Below, piece by piece: positions 10,333-18,949 of a DNA stretch of 64,000 nucleotides; within the stretch, counting starts at the first letter, position 1; each line of letters opens with the position of its first letter. The translations under genes and the position numbers were made by a program. The stretch lies in the NCBI RefSeq assembly GCF_019426345.1, contig NZ_JAHLLW010000001.1:1-64000 (forward strand), written 5' to 3'. The notes under the pieces are model-generated. The model did no database searches. It was not told the DNA's origin and was given only the letters and a program-made list of their open reading frames with translations. The DNA is from Marinomonas lutimaris. GTDB taxonomy: Bacteria; Pseudomonadota; Gammaproteobacteria; Pseudomonadales; Marinomonadaceae.

Positions 10333-10941
10333 ATGAACAAGACCATCGTACTAGCCAGTAACAATGCTGGTAAAATCAAAGAATTCAATGCGTTATTGGG
10401 TGACATGGGCATTGATGTTAAACCGCAAAGCGAGTTTAACGTCGAAGAAGCCGAAGAAACAGGCTTGAGCTTTATTGAAAACGCTATTCTAAAAGCGCGC
10501 AATGCTTGTGCTCACACTGGCTTGCCTGCTTTGGCCGATGATTCTGGCATTGAAGTGGATTATCTCGACGGTGCACCAGGCATTTATTCGGCGCGTTTTG
10601 CAGGCGACCACGGTAATAACGCAGCAAATAACAAGCTGCTATTGGAAAAACTAGACGGCGTACCTGAACTAGAACGTACAGCTCGTTTCCATTGCGTATT
10701 GGCTTATATGCGCCATAAAGACGATCCAACACCACAAGTGTTTCATGGCGTCTGGGAAGGCCGTATTTTGACCTCTACAGAAGGCCAAGAAGGCTTTGGT
10801 TATGATCCCGTATTTTATGTACCGGAATGCGCTTGCAGTGCGGCTAGCCTACCAAAAGAAGTGAAGAACCAAATTAGCCATCGTGCCAAAGCCTTGAAAC
10901 AGCTTTTCGCTGCTTTTCAGCAACAAGGTAAGTCATTTTGA
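10333..10941 (+). CDS. rdgB: XTP/dITP pyrophosphatase RdgB
   Basis: A house-cleaning enzyme that hydrolyses non-canonical purine nucleotides (XTP, dITP, ITP) to monophosphates, keeping them out of DNA and RNA. The 202-residue protein shows the family hallmarks [11 protein letters not shown] at the start, [15 protein letters not shown] near residue 69, and [11 protein letters not shown] near residue 155. GGAAAACCG precedes the ATG. Its TGA overlaps the TTG start of hemW. Confidence 0.96.
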   Translation: MNKTIVLASNNAGKIKEFNALLGDMGIDVKPQSEFNVEEAEETGLSFIENAILKARNACAHTGLPALADDSGIEVDYLDGAPGIYSARFAGDHGNNAANNKLLLEKLDGVPELERTARFHCVLAYMRHKDDPTPQVFHGVWEGRILTSTEGQEGFGYDPVFYVPECACSAASLPKEVKNQISHRAKALKQLFAAFQQQGKSF

Positions 10942-12107
10942 GTTCTCAGTTACCACCACTAAGTTTGTACATCCATTTGCCTTGGTGTGTGCGTAAGTGT
11001 CCTTATTGCGACTTCAATTCCCATCAAGCAGACCGTTTTGAAGCCAATGGTAAACTGCCAGAAGAGGCCTATTTGGCGCAACTTTTGGCAGATCTAGATG
11101 CTGATCTACCTTATGTCGCTGGACGAAAAATCCAAACCGCCTTTATTGGCGGTGGTACGCCAAGCTTGATGAGCGAAGATTTCTATTATCGTTTAATGGA
11201 TGCGCTACGCGACAAGCTAACTTGGACTGAAAATGCTGAAATCACCATGGAAGCCAACCCAGGGACCTTTGAGCAAGAAAAATTTCGCCATTTTCGCCAA
11301 GCGGGCATTAATCGATTGTCCATTGGTATCCAAAGTTTTCAGCCAAACCTGTTGAAAACCCTAGGAAGAATCCACAACCGTGAGGAAGCGATACACGCTG
11401 TGGATAAGTCTAGAGCCGCGGGTTTTGACAATATCAACCTCGATTTGATGCATGGCTTACCAGATCAGAGCCTAGAAATGGCGCTAGAAGACTTATCTCT
11501 TGCTATCGAATTGAACCCTGAACACTTGTCTTGGTACCAACTGACTATCGAACCAAACACTGAGTTTTATCGCCGCCCTCCAACACTTCCTGAAGACAAT
11601 ACCTTGTGGGGAATTCAAGACGCAGGGCAAGAGCTGCTAACCAAACATGGTTACGCTCAGTACGAAGTTTCAGCAAACTCGAAAGAAAATCGTCGCGCGG
11701 AACACAATCTTAATTATTGGCGCTTCGGCGATTACATAGGAATTGGGGCTGGCGCTCACGGCAAGATCACATTAATTAATGGTCAAATATTTCGTACACG
11801 AAAGACTCGGCATCCAAACCATTACCTAAACAACCTACCTGAAGCCTTGGTGATTAAAGAAGCCATCGAGCAAGAAGACCTGCCGCTTGAATTCATGATG
11901 AACCGTTTACGCTTGTTCGAAACCTTTGATTTAAAGGACTACGAGCGTTTTACTTATCAAAGCGTGCCAAGTTCTCTGGTCAAAGCCTGTGAAATAGCAT
12001 TAAAACAAGGCTTGTTAGATGCCGATGAATGGAAAAATCAGCGCGTCAAAACCACTGAAAAAGGCAAATTATTCCTCAATGAATTGCTTGAATTATTCCT
12101 CCCGTAG
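10938..12107 (+). CDS. hemW: Radical SAM heme chaperone HemW
   Basis: A 389-residue radical SAM protein with the CxxxCxxC iron-sulfur motif in [14 protein letters not shown] and the GGGTPSLM loop that binds SAM. HemW proteins were once annotated as oxygen-independent coproporphyrinogen oxidase, but they lack the extra residues of HemN and act as heme chaperones. The start is a TTG inside the end of rdgB (TTGA overlap) preceded by AAGGTAAG; the next in-frame ATG would remove the radical SAM core. rdgB-hemW adjacency is widely conserved. Confidence 0.94.
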   Translation: MSSQLPPLSLYIHLPWCVRKCPYCDFNSHQADRFEANGKLPEEAYLAQLLADLDADLPYVAGRKIQTAFIGGGTPSLMSEDFYYRLMDALRDKLTWTENAEITMEANPGTFEQEKFRHFRQAGINRLSIGIQSFQPNLLKTLGRIHNREEAIHAVDKSRAAGFDNINLDLMHGLPDQSLEMALEDLSLAIELNPEHLSWYQLTIEPNTEFYRRPPTLPEDNTLWGIQDAGQELLTKHGYAQYEVSANSKENRRAEHNLNYWRFGDYIGIGAGAHGKITLINGQIFRTRKTRHPNHYLNNLPEALVIKEAIEQEDLPLEFMMNRLRLFETFDLKDYERFTYQSVPSSLVKACEIALKQGLLDADEWKNQRVKTTEKGKLFLNELLELFLP

Positions 12108-12587
12108 CGCGTCATTTTATTTACTATAATTTGACATCTAAGCATTTAGATGTAACTCTTATTAAGTTAAGAACAAAAAAGGCCATCTTTGATGGCCTTT
12201 TTTGTTCACGTTAGCAACACAAAAAACTAGTGACTTTTTAACAAAAACGATCTTTTTAAACGAAAGAAATCGCCCATTGTTTCGTTCTAACTCAACAATT
12301 TACAGCATTCTATATCTCGTATTCTCGTTAAATTATTGAGACGCAATAAGGTGCTTACTTAACAAGCAAACTTATCAAACTAGATTATGTAGTAATTGTG
12401 AAAATAGGACAAAATACGTCGTATTAAGAACAATCCAGTAATAGGAATTCTTTTACGGTTAGGTAGCGGAATTGTGTAAAAAACGCTCATGTTGATTTTC
12501 GTTTAAAAAGATTTGAACAGACCGTTATAAATTCAGTGATCCAGCAAAGGTCTTGGGGAAAGTTTTCACTAATTCGGGAGAATGTTT
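12108..12587. other. 480-bp intergenic region: terminator plus upstream region of the BCCT gene
   Basis: No gene was seen. It holds the hemW terminator, an 8-bp inverted repeat at 12134-12153 (ACATCTAA/TTAGATGT, loop GCAT), and about 370 bp of AT-rich leader before the BCCT gene, which presumably carries its osmoregulated or substrate-regulated promoter. No confident -10/-35 pair was assigned. Confidence 0.6.
12172..12206 (+). terminator. Rho-independent terminator after hemW
   Basis: Stem GGCCATC/GATGGCC with a TTT loop, flanked by A6 on the left and T6 on the right, so it would work on either strand. Confidence 0.9.
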
Positions 12588-14171
12588 ATGAGTAATAAAG
12601 TACCTGACAATGGTCGGGCAGAATACAACACATCGTATAAGGTAGGCCAAGATAACATCAAGTTTCTTGGTCTTGACGTACTAAATCCAGTGTTTAGTAC
12701 CAGCGCTCTTATTATTTTTGCATTTATCATTGGCAGTATTTTATTCCCTGCCGATGCAAGTGCAATTTTATCTGGCGCAAAGAATTGGTCGATTAATAAT
12801 TTTGATTGGTTCTTCATGGTTGCTGGTAATATTTTTGTCCTCTTTTGTTTGCTTCTGATCCTTCTTCCTCTTGGTAAAATTCGCCTTGGCGGCACAGAAG
12901 CCAAATCAGATCACTCTACTATTACATGGTTCTCTATGCTTTTTGCAGCAGGCATGGGTATTGGCTTGATGTTCTGGAGTGTCGCTGAACCAGTTGCTTA
13001 TTATACAGGTTGGTACGGAACACCATTTGATGTGGTTAAAAACACGCCAGAAGCAAGAGACTTGGCAATGGGCGCAACTATGTTCCATTGGGGCCTTCAT
13101 CCTTGGGCCATTTACGCGGTAGTCGGCCTGTCTTTGGCCTTTTTTGCGTACAACAAAGGTTTACCTCTTACTATCCGCTCTGCTTTTTACCCATTATTTG
13201 GTGAAAAGGTGTGGGGGGTAATTGGTCATGTAATCGACGTTATTTCGGTTATTGCGACTATCTTCGGCTTAGCTACATCACTAGGTTTTGGCGCACTACA
13301 AGCAACAAGTGGTCTGCACTTCTTATTTGATATTCCAAATACGCTAACCACACAAATTTTGGTAATCTGCGGTGTAACCGCTGTTGCGATTTTCTCTGTA
13401 GCTCGTGGTCTTGAAGGTGGCGTAAAACTACTGTCTAACGTCAACATGATCATTGCTGCAGTATTAGCTATATTCATTGTGATTGTTGGAAACACAGGCG
13501 CTATCCTTGCTGCAATAGGTTCTTACTTCCTGAATTATGTTGAATACATTATTCCCCTAAGTAACTGGATTGGCCGTGACGACACAACTTTCTACCATGG
13601 CTGGACTGTGTTCTATTGGGCTTGGTGGATTTCCTGGTCACCATTTGTTGGTATGTTTATCGCACGCGTTTCACGCGGTCGTACTGTTCGTGAATTCATT
13701 GTTGCGGTTCTATTAGTACCAACCGTCGTTTCCCTAGTATGGATGGCTATTTTTGGTGGGTCAGCTCTAGACCAGTCTGCTAATGGCATTGGTGCTTTGG
13801 CAAACGGAATCTCTGATTCTTCTCTAGCTATGTTCCAAATGTTTGCAAACCTTCCAATGACGTCTGTGATTTCCTTCATCGGTATCATTCTAGTATTGGT
13901 GTTCTTTGTAACCTCTTCTGACTCTGGCTCTTTGGTTATCGATGGTATTACCGCTGGCGGTAAAACAGATGCCCCAATGATTCAGCGAGTTTTCTGGGCC
14001 GTTCTAGAAGGTATTATTGCGATTGCATTGTTAATTGGTGGTGGTTCTGAAGCACTTGGTGCAATTCAGGCTGCAGCAATCACTATCGGCTTACCATTTA
14101 CCGTACTCATGTTAATCATGTGTGTGAGCTTGTGGAAAGGCTTGAATAGCGATATGCACCTCTATAAATAA
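12588..14171 (+). CDS. BCCT-family betaine/carnitine/choline-type transporter
   Basis: A secondary transporter of quaternary ammonium compounds or related zwitterions, typically an osmoprotectant importer in marine bacteria. It has about 12 membrane segments and the family's tryptophan-rich stretch (HGWTVFYWAWWISWSPFVG, near residues 340-358), plus GMGIGLMFWSVAEP in TM3. The 527-residue form starts at ATG 12588, seven bases after GGGAG; the ATG at 12582 is only one base from that site. The exact substrate (betaine, choline, carnitine or DMSP) cannot be decided. No regulator is adjacent. Confidence 0.93.
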   Translation: MSNKVPDNGRAEYNTSYKVGQDNIKFLGLDVLNPVFSTSALIIFAFIIGSILFPADASAILSGAKNWSINNFDWFFMVAGNIFVLFCLLLILLPLGKIRLGGTEAKSDHSTITWFSMLFAAGMGIGLMFWSVAEPVAYYTGWYGTPFDVVKNTPEARDLAMGATMFHWGLHPWAIYAVVGLSLAFFAYNKGLPLTIRSAFYPLFGEKVWGVIGHVIDVISVIATIFGLATSLGFGALQATSGLHFLFDIPNTLTTQILVICGVTAVAIFSVARGLEGGVKLLSNVNMIIAAVLAIFIVIVGNTGAILAAIGSYFLNYVEYIIPLSNWIGRDDTTFYHGWTVFYWAWWISWSPFVGMFIARVSRGRTVREFIVAVLLVPTVVSLVWMAIFGGSALDQSANGIGALANGISDSSLAMFQMFANLPMTSVISFIGIILVLVFFVTSSDSGSLVIDGITAGGKTDAPMIQRVFWAVLEGIIAIALLIGGGSEALGAIQAAAITIGLPFTVLMLIMCVSLWKGLNSDMHLYK

Positions 14172-14215
14172 GCGTAGATTTATAGCAATTTTATAGAGAT
14201 CCATAACAACCCAAA

Positions 14216-14262
14216 AAACAGCGCGAATGACAATTATAGAGTGTTCGCGTTGTTTTCTTTTT
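14216..14262 (+). terminator. Probable terminator after the BCCT gene
   Basis: Imperfect stem built from AACAGCGCGAA and TTCGCGTTGTT with a loop of about 16 bases, followed by TTCTTTTT. Confidence 0.6.
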
Positions 14263-14277
14263 GTAAGTACTCTATTA

Positions 14278-14481
14278 TCAGCACCCTCTTAGGGGAGTAA
14301 TCTTCTTTGCACATACCCATTGGCGTACTGCAAAGATTCTTTGTCAACATAATCGAGCCTCAAGCTCGTGGCAAAGAAGTCCTGATCCGATAAAGTATCG
14401 ACAGGGTTGATGAGACTTAAGGCAATGACTTGGCTCAGGTGGGCTCAGGTTCGTTGTCTTTTGTTTATTGCCCACCTAGGA
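14278..14481 (+). promoter_or_regulatory. yybP-ykoY-type manganese riboswitch leader with possible ribosome-site hairpin
   Basis: The leader of the UPF0016 gene carries pieces diagnostic of the yybP-ykoY class: AGGGGAGTAA at 14291-14300, GTCAACATAA near 14343, nested stems (TTCTTTG/CAAAGAA enclosing GAGC/GCTC), and TTGATGAGACTTAAGGCAATGAC near 14407. This class binds Mn2+ and commonly precedes manganese exporters. An 8-bp stem AGGTGGGC (14437-14444)/GCCCACCT (14470-14477) ends one base before the AGGA ribosome site, suggesting a translational switch. A terminator-type platform was not seen. Boundaries are approximate. Confidence 0.75.
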
Positions 14482-14491
14482 CCTATCAAAA

Positions 14492-15058
14492 ATGGAAGCA
14501 CTACTCACTTCTATCTCTACTGTTGCCCTTGCTGAAATGGGAGATAAAACCCAACTTTTAGCCTTATTCCTTGCTACGCGTTTTGCGTCTAAATCTTCTA
14601 TTGTTCTTGGTATTCTTGTTGCGACATTACTCAATCACGCACTGTCCGCATGGCTTGGCGTTGAAGTTGCTCAATGGATTCCAGAAAGTGCTATCAGTTG
14701 GGTCGTTGGTTTAAGCTTTATCGCCGTTGGCTTATGGTTATTGATCCCAGATAAAGACGACAGTGAAGACAATAACATGCTGAAATATGGTGCGTTTGGT
14801 GCAACATTTGTGTTGTTCTTTCTTGCCGAAATCGGTGACAAAACTCAAATCGCAACCGTCTTATTAGGCGCTCACTATGGCAGCGTCTGGATGGTCTTGC
14901 TAGGCTCAACAATAGGAATGATGTTGGCAAATGTACCTGTAGTGTTTGCAGGCAATTGGATAATGGAAAGAATCAATGCCAACCGCATGCGTCTGCTTGC
15001 TTGTTTACTTTTCCTGATCATGGGAATCGTGACAATAGCGACACCACTGCTTCAATAG
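14492..15058 (+). CDS. UPF0016/GDT1-family cation exporter, probable Mn2+ exporter (MneA-like)
   Basis: A 188-residue membrane protein with two repeats of three membrane segments, each repeat carrying the signature ExGDKT: EMGDKTQLLAL near residue 16 and EIGDKTQIATV near residue 113. Members of this family (GDT1/TMEM165, bacterial MneA) move Mn2+ or Ca2+. The Mn-type riboswitch in its leader supports manganese export and induction when intracellular Mn rises. It is a single-gene unit. The gene symbol is left blank because the cation is inferred from family and leader, not shown. Confidence 0.9.
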   Translation: MEALLTSISTVALAEMGDKTQLLALFLATRFASKSSIVLGILVATLLNHALSAWLGVEVAQWIPESAISWVVGLSFIAVGLWLLIPDKDDSEDNNMLKYGAFGATFVLFFLAEIGDKTQIATVLLGAHYGSVWMVLLGSTIGMMLANVPVVFAGNWIMERINANRMRLLACLLFLIMGIVTIATPLLQ

Positions 15059-15122
15059 GTAAATAGATAGGCATTTCATAAACTGGCTCGTTAAACCGCC
15101 TCTAATAAATAGGAATGAAATA

Positions 15123-16979
15123 ATGGATGTCGAATTAACTGAAATACTCGAAGCACTTTGTCAGCACGCGCCATTCAATGAGATTGCTGACGATCCGCAG
15201 CTCAATGATATGACAAAAGAAATTGAAATTCGTTATGTTCGTACTGGGGAGTGGGTCATTGCACCGAGTGCGCCGAACAATACTCTTTTCTTTATTCGTA
15301 GTGGTGCTATTGAGGTTCTTAGTAAAGAAGATAAGTTAATTCGACGTATGAATGAAGGCGAATTATTCGGCTATTATTCCTTACTACGTGGCGGTAAATC
15401 TTCACAGTCCATGCGAACCATCGAAGACAGCTTATTGTATTGTATTCCTGCTCGATGGTTTCTTAAGCTCTATGAAGAAAACGATATTTTTTCTGATTTT
15501 TTCGAATTGGCTCGCGAAGTACGTTTGCGCGTTGCGATGGAATCGCAAAACTCAGATGTATCCTTAATGACCTGCCCTGTCGTTAGCCTTCTAAGACGGC
15601 CACCAATTAGCGCAGACATCAGCTCAAGCATTCTTAATGCTGCCCAAATTATGGCTGAACACCGTGTCTCTAGCCTGCTAATTACGGATAAAGATGAGTT
15701 AATTGGTATCGTCACAGATAGAGACTTACGCACTCGGGCCGTTGCCGAAGGACTTGCCTACGACACGCCCATTTCAGACATCATGACTCGCAATCCGATT
15801 GTCATGGACAGCGGAGACTACGCCTCTGAAGCGGTGTTAAAGATGATGGAACGCAACGTTCACCATATTCCCATCGTCAAGAATGGTCGTCCTATTGGTG
15901 TGGTGAGTACAGGAGACATCATCCAAAAAGAAAGTCACGGCAGTGTGTATTTGATTAGTGATATTTATAAGCAAACCAGTATAGAAGGCTTACAAAGTAT
16001 CAGCCGTAAGATGACGCACACCTTCACCCAACTTGTGCTCGCGGATGCCAATACACAAATGATTGGCAACGCGATGTCGCACATAGGCACTGCTTTTGTG
16101 AAACGACTGTTGCAACTAGCCGAAGAGAAATACGGCCCTCCGCCAGTACCTTATTGCTTTATCGCCCTAGGTTCACAAGCAAGAGAAGAACAAACCATTA
16201 AAACAGACCAAGACAATGCGCTGATTTTGAGTGACAAATACAATAAAAAACTACACGGCGAGTATTTTGAAGCCCTGACAGATTGGGTTTGTAATAATCT
16301 TGATAAATGTGGTTATGACTTATGCTCTGGTGACATCATGGCATCGAATCCTCGTTGGCGCCAACCGCTCAGTGTTTGGAAAGATAACTTCAGTGAATGG
16401 ATACAAAAACCTAAGGCCGAGGCGCTACTACGACTGTCTATCTTTTTTGATCTACGTGGTGTCTATGGCGATAAAACCCTTGCCCTACAGCTAAACCAGC
16501 ACATACGTAAAGAGGCTCAAGAGCATTCGGGCTTTTTAACCTTTATGGCAAGAAATGCCAACCAACGTAAACCACCTCTAGGCTTTTTCCGGCAGTTTGT
16601 GTTGGATGGCGAAGGCGAACAATCACGTACTTTCAATCTAAAAGAGAGAGGCATTGCGCCAATTATCGATATCGTTCGAGTTCATGCCCTAGCTTGCGGT
16701 AGCGATAAGCTCAACACCCTAGAGCGCATTGAAGACATCGAGGCCGCTGGATTATTGCCAGGAGGACGAGCCAAAGACCTTACGCTTGCTTTAGAAATGA
16801 TTGGTATGATTCGTATTCAACACCAAAGAGAACAAATCGAGAATGGTGAAGAACCGAATAACCACGTCAACCCTGAAAACCTGTCCTCCTTTGAAAAACG
16901 TAATCTTCGTGATGCTTTTCACATTGTTTCGCGCCAACAGGAATTTATTAAATTCCGTTACGCAGGGAAGCGCAGCTAA
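15123..16979 (+). CDS. Cyclic-nucleotide-binding/CBS/DUF294 putative nucleotidyltransferase
   Basis: A cytoplasmic protein of 618 residues with four parts: an N-terminal cNMP-binding-like domain (about 15-135), a CBS pair (about 150-270, with GIVTDRDLRTRAV and GVVSTGDIIQKE), a DUF294 nucleotidyltransferase-like domain (about 300-430, with GSQAREEQTIKTDQDNAL) and a DUF294 C-terminal helical domain. CBS pairs sense adenosyl nucleotides; the reaction of the DUF294 domain is unknown, although the fold resembles PII uridylyltransferase. The stop is immediately followed by the start of an exonuclease gene, a pairing that recurs in proteobacteria. Confidence 0.88.
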   Translation: MDVELTEILEALCQHAPFNEIADDPQLNDMTKEIEIRYVRTGEWVIAPSAPNNTLFFIRSGAIEVLSKEDKLIRRMNEGELFGYYSLLRGGKSSQSMRTIEDSLLYCIPARWFLKLYEENDIFSDFFELAREVRLRVAMESQNSDVSLMTCPVVSLLRRPPISADISSSILNAAQIMAEHRVSSLLITDKDELIGIVTDRDLRTRAVAEGLAYDTPISDIMTRNPIVMDSGDYASEAVLKMMERNVHHIPIVKNGRPIGVVSTGDIIQKESHGSVYLISDIYKQTSIEGLQSISRKMTHTFTQLVLADANTQMIGNAMSHIGTAFVKRLLQLAEEKYGPPPVPYCFIALGSQAREEQTIKTDQDNALILSDKYNKKLHGEYFEALTDWVCNNLDKCGYDLCSGDIMASNPRWRQPLSVWKDNFSEWIQKPKAEALLRLSIFFDLRGVYGDKTLALQLNQHIRKEAQEHSGFLTFMARNANQRKPPLGFFRQFVLDGEGEQSRTFNLKERGIAPIIDIVRVHALACGSDKLNTLERIEDIEAAGLLPGGRAKDLTLALEMIGMIRIQHQREQIENGEEPNNHVNPENLSSFEKRNLRDAFHIVSRQQEFIKFRYAGKRS

Positions 16980-17696
16980 ATGGGAAAGTTACTCATGAAG
17001 AATCAGTCCAAAGAAGGCATTCAAGACTGGCAAGCCATGTTTGCAGAGTGGGCAGAAGAAGCGCCAGAAGGCCCACTGAAACGCTATTATCAAGCGGGAA
17101 TGATTGCGCCACAAACGGCATTAAAAGATACGCCTTTGCTGGCCTTAGATTTAGAAACAACAGGACTTGATCCGAGCCAAGACGAAATCATTAGTCTTGG
17201 GATAATCCCTCTCAACAACAAAACAATACGTTGCCAAGGTGCAAAATACTGGATGGCAAAACCCGAACGATCACTGAACGCCGAATCCGTCACCATCCAT
17301 GAAATCACTCACTCTGAATTGGAAGAGGCACCACGACTTCATGCCATTTTAGATGAAATTTTAATGGCGCTCACTCATCAAGTCATCGTCGTGCATTGCG
17401 TTGCTATCGAACGTCAGTTTTTGCTGGAAGCGTCGATGAAAATCTATGGATTCCCACTGTATTTTCCTGTGCTAGACACCATGGACATTGAACGACAAGC
17501 CACTTTTAAACCTTGGTGGCAGCGCTTTGGCAGACGTCCTTCGTTACGCTTAGACGCATGTCGCCAACGCTATAAACTACCTCGCTACAAAGCCCATCAT
17601 GCACTCACCGATGCTTTGTCATCAGCGGAATTATTACAAGCACAAATTTCCTACCACATGGACCCAAATGCCAATATTTCCAACTATTGGGTTTGA
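16980..17696 (+). CDS. DnaQ-like DEDDh 3'-5' exonuclease
   Basis: This 238-residue protein belongs to the DnaQ/epsilon exonuclease superfamily. Motif ExoI is LALDLETTGLDP (about residue 55), ExoII is HCVAIERQFL, and ExoIII HHALTDALSSAELL gives the DEDDh histidine. It is shorter than, and not adjacent to, a polymerase III operon, so it is a stand-alone exonuclease rather than DnaQ itself. Its ATG directly abuts the upstream TAA, with GGGAAG nine bases before it, so it is coupled to the DUF294 gene and probably shares a signalling function with it. Confidence 0.88.
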   Translation: MGKLLMKNQSKEGIQDWQAMFAEWAEEAPEGPLKRYYQAGMIAPQTALKDTPLLALDLETTGLDPSQDEIISLGIIPLNNKTIRCQGAKYWMAKPERSLNAESVTIHEITHSELEEAPRLHAILDEILMALTHQVIVVHCVAIERQFLLEASMKIYGFPLYFPVLDTMDIERQATFKPWWQRFGRRPSLRLDACRQRYKLPRYKAHHALTDALSSAELLQAQISYHMDPNANISNYWV

Positions 17697-17735
17697 GCAC
17701 TTTCACTTCGTTGCCAGCCCTATCGGCGTTTGCGA

Positions 17736-18836
17736 TTAAGCAAGCACCGATTCGGCCGGTACGGATTCCACACTATCAGCAACAGATGGACAGCTCTCGC
17801 GAATCACTAACTCGGTTTCTAGCACAACGTCTTTGGCCTCTCGCAGCCCTAAAAATACCTCAGCGGCAACACGACCTTTTTCCACTGTGTGCTGGTGAAT
17901 TGTCGTAATAGAGGGGTGAATGTTAGCGCTTTCAGCAATACCATCAAAGCCAACCACTTGCAGGTCTTCTGGCACACGCAAACCTAAATGCAAGGCGGCT
18001 TGCACCGCTGCAATAGCAATACAATCACTCATACAAAGTAATAGTTGCGGGCGCTTAGCCATAGTCAAAGCTTCACGGGCGGCCTGATACGCCAATTTAT
18101 GGTTGTTCTCAGGAATATTCCAAATATGCTCGGATGCAACTGACAACTGATGCTCTTCCAAGGCTTGAAAATAACCATACAAGCGCTGAATAGAGATGGA
18201 TGCGGCACGATCAAACAATTCGTCTTCACGTATGCGGCACACGCGATCTGTCGCTAGCAGACTCAAACCCAAAATAGCCACGGCTTCAGGCTTATGCTTT
18301 AAAGCATGACTAGCAATTCGATAGGCGCCACTGTGGTTTTCAATGTTGACCGACGTCGTACCAGGAATGAAACTATCGACGGTAATGATGTTCTTATTTG
18401 GCATCAGCCAAGGTGCATTAATACATTGCTGTGGTTTGTGACCATAAACAATAAAGCCATCCACCATAGAAGATTGCATACGGCTTTGTGCATCTTGCTC
18501 CACTTGATCCGAAGACAGTAGCAACATATTGTATTCGTTAGCTTCAAAGACTTCCGCCATGCCTTTTAGAAACTGATTCGCAACAGGATCAGTTAAGCTG
18601 TAACTAAGATCATCCGACAGTACAATTCCAACGATACCCGTGCGTCCCGTACGCAAACTACGTGCGGCGGCGTTTGGACCAAAGTAGCCCATTTTCTCGC
18701 ATTCGCTCAAAATGTTTTCGCGCAAAGTCGCCGACAATTGATCTGGTCGATTAAAAGCATTTGAAATGGTTGCCGTGGAGACTTCTAATCGTTCAGCAAC
18801 GTCTTTTAAAGTCAGTTTTTTTATGTTTTTTGTCAT
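17736..18836 (-). CDS. LacI-family transcriptional regulator of the alpha-glucoside genes (AglR-like)
   Basis: A 366-residue repressor-type protein with N-terminal LacI helix-turn-helix (LTLKDVAERLEVSTATISNA, residues about 8-27), hinge, and a periplasmic-binding-protein-like effector domain. The ATG at 18836 is preferred to a TTG five codons upstream, because the helix-turn-helix starts at the usual distance. It lies downstream of the agl transport and glucosidase genes on the same strand, as regulators of such clusters often do, so it most likely responds to an alpha-glucoside. A matching palindrome lies upstream of the binding-protein gene. Confidence 0.88.
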   Translation of the reverse strand: MTKNIKKLTLKDVAERLEVSTATISNAFNRPDQLSATLRENILSECEKMGYFGPNAAARSLRTGRTGIVGIVLSDDLSYSLTDPVANQFLKGMAEVFEANEYNMLLLSSDQVEQDAQSRMQSSMVDGFIVYGHKPQQCINAPWLMPNKNIITVDSFIPGTTSVNIENHSGAYRIASHALKHKPEAVAILGLSLLATDRVCRIREDELFDRAASISIQRLYGYFQALEEHQLSVASEHIWNIPENNHKLAYQAAREALTMAKRPQLLLCMSDCIAIAAVQAALHLGLRVPEDLQVVGFDGIAESANIHPSITTIHQHTVEKGRVAAEVFLGLREAKDVVLETELVIRESCPSVADSVESVPAESVLA

Positions 18837-18872
18837 ACTAACTACTCGCAAACCAAAAGAGCTTCGACAAAC

Positions 18873-18905
18873 AAGCCGATTTACGCAAAACGCAAATCGG
18901 CTTGA
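18873..18905 (-). terminator. Hairpin between the glucosidase and regulator genes
   Basis: Inverted repeat CAAGCCGATTT/AAATCGGCTTG with an 11-base loop. It lacks a clear U tract on the minus strand, so it may attenuate or stabilise mRNA rather than fully terminate. Confidence 0.5.
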
Positions 18906-18949
18906 GGTGACAAAGCTCTATTAAAAAGCTCAATGAACTAGGCTATGAC

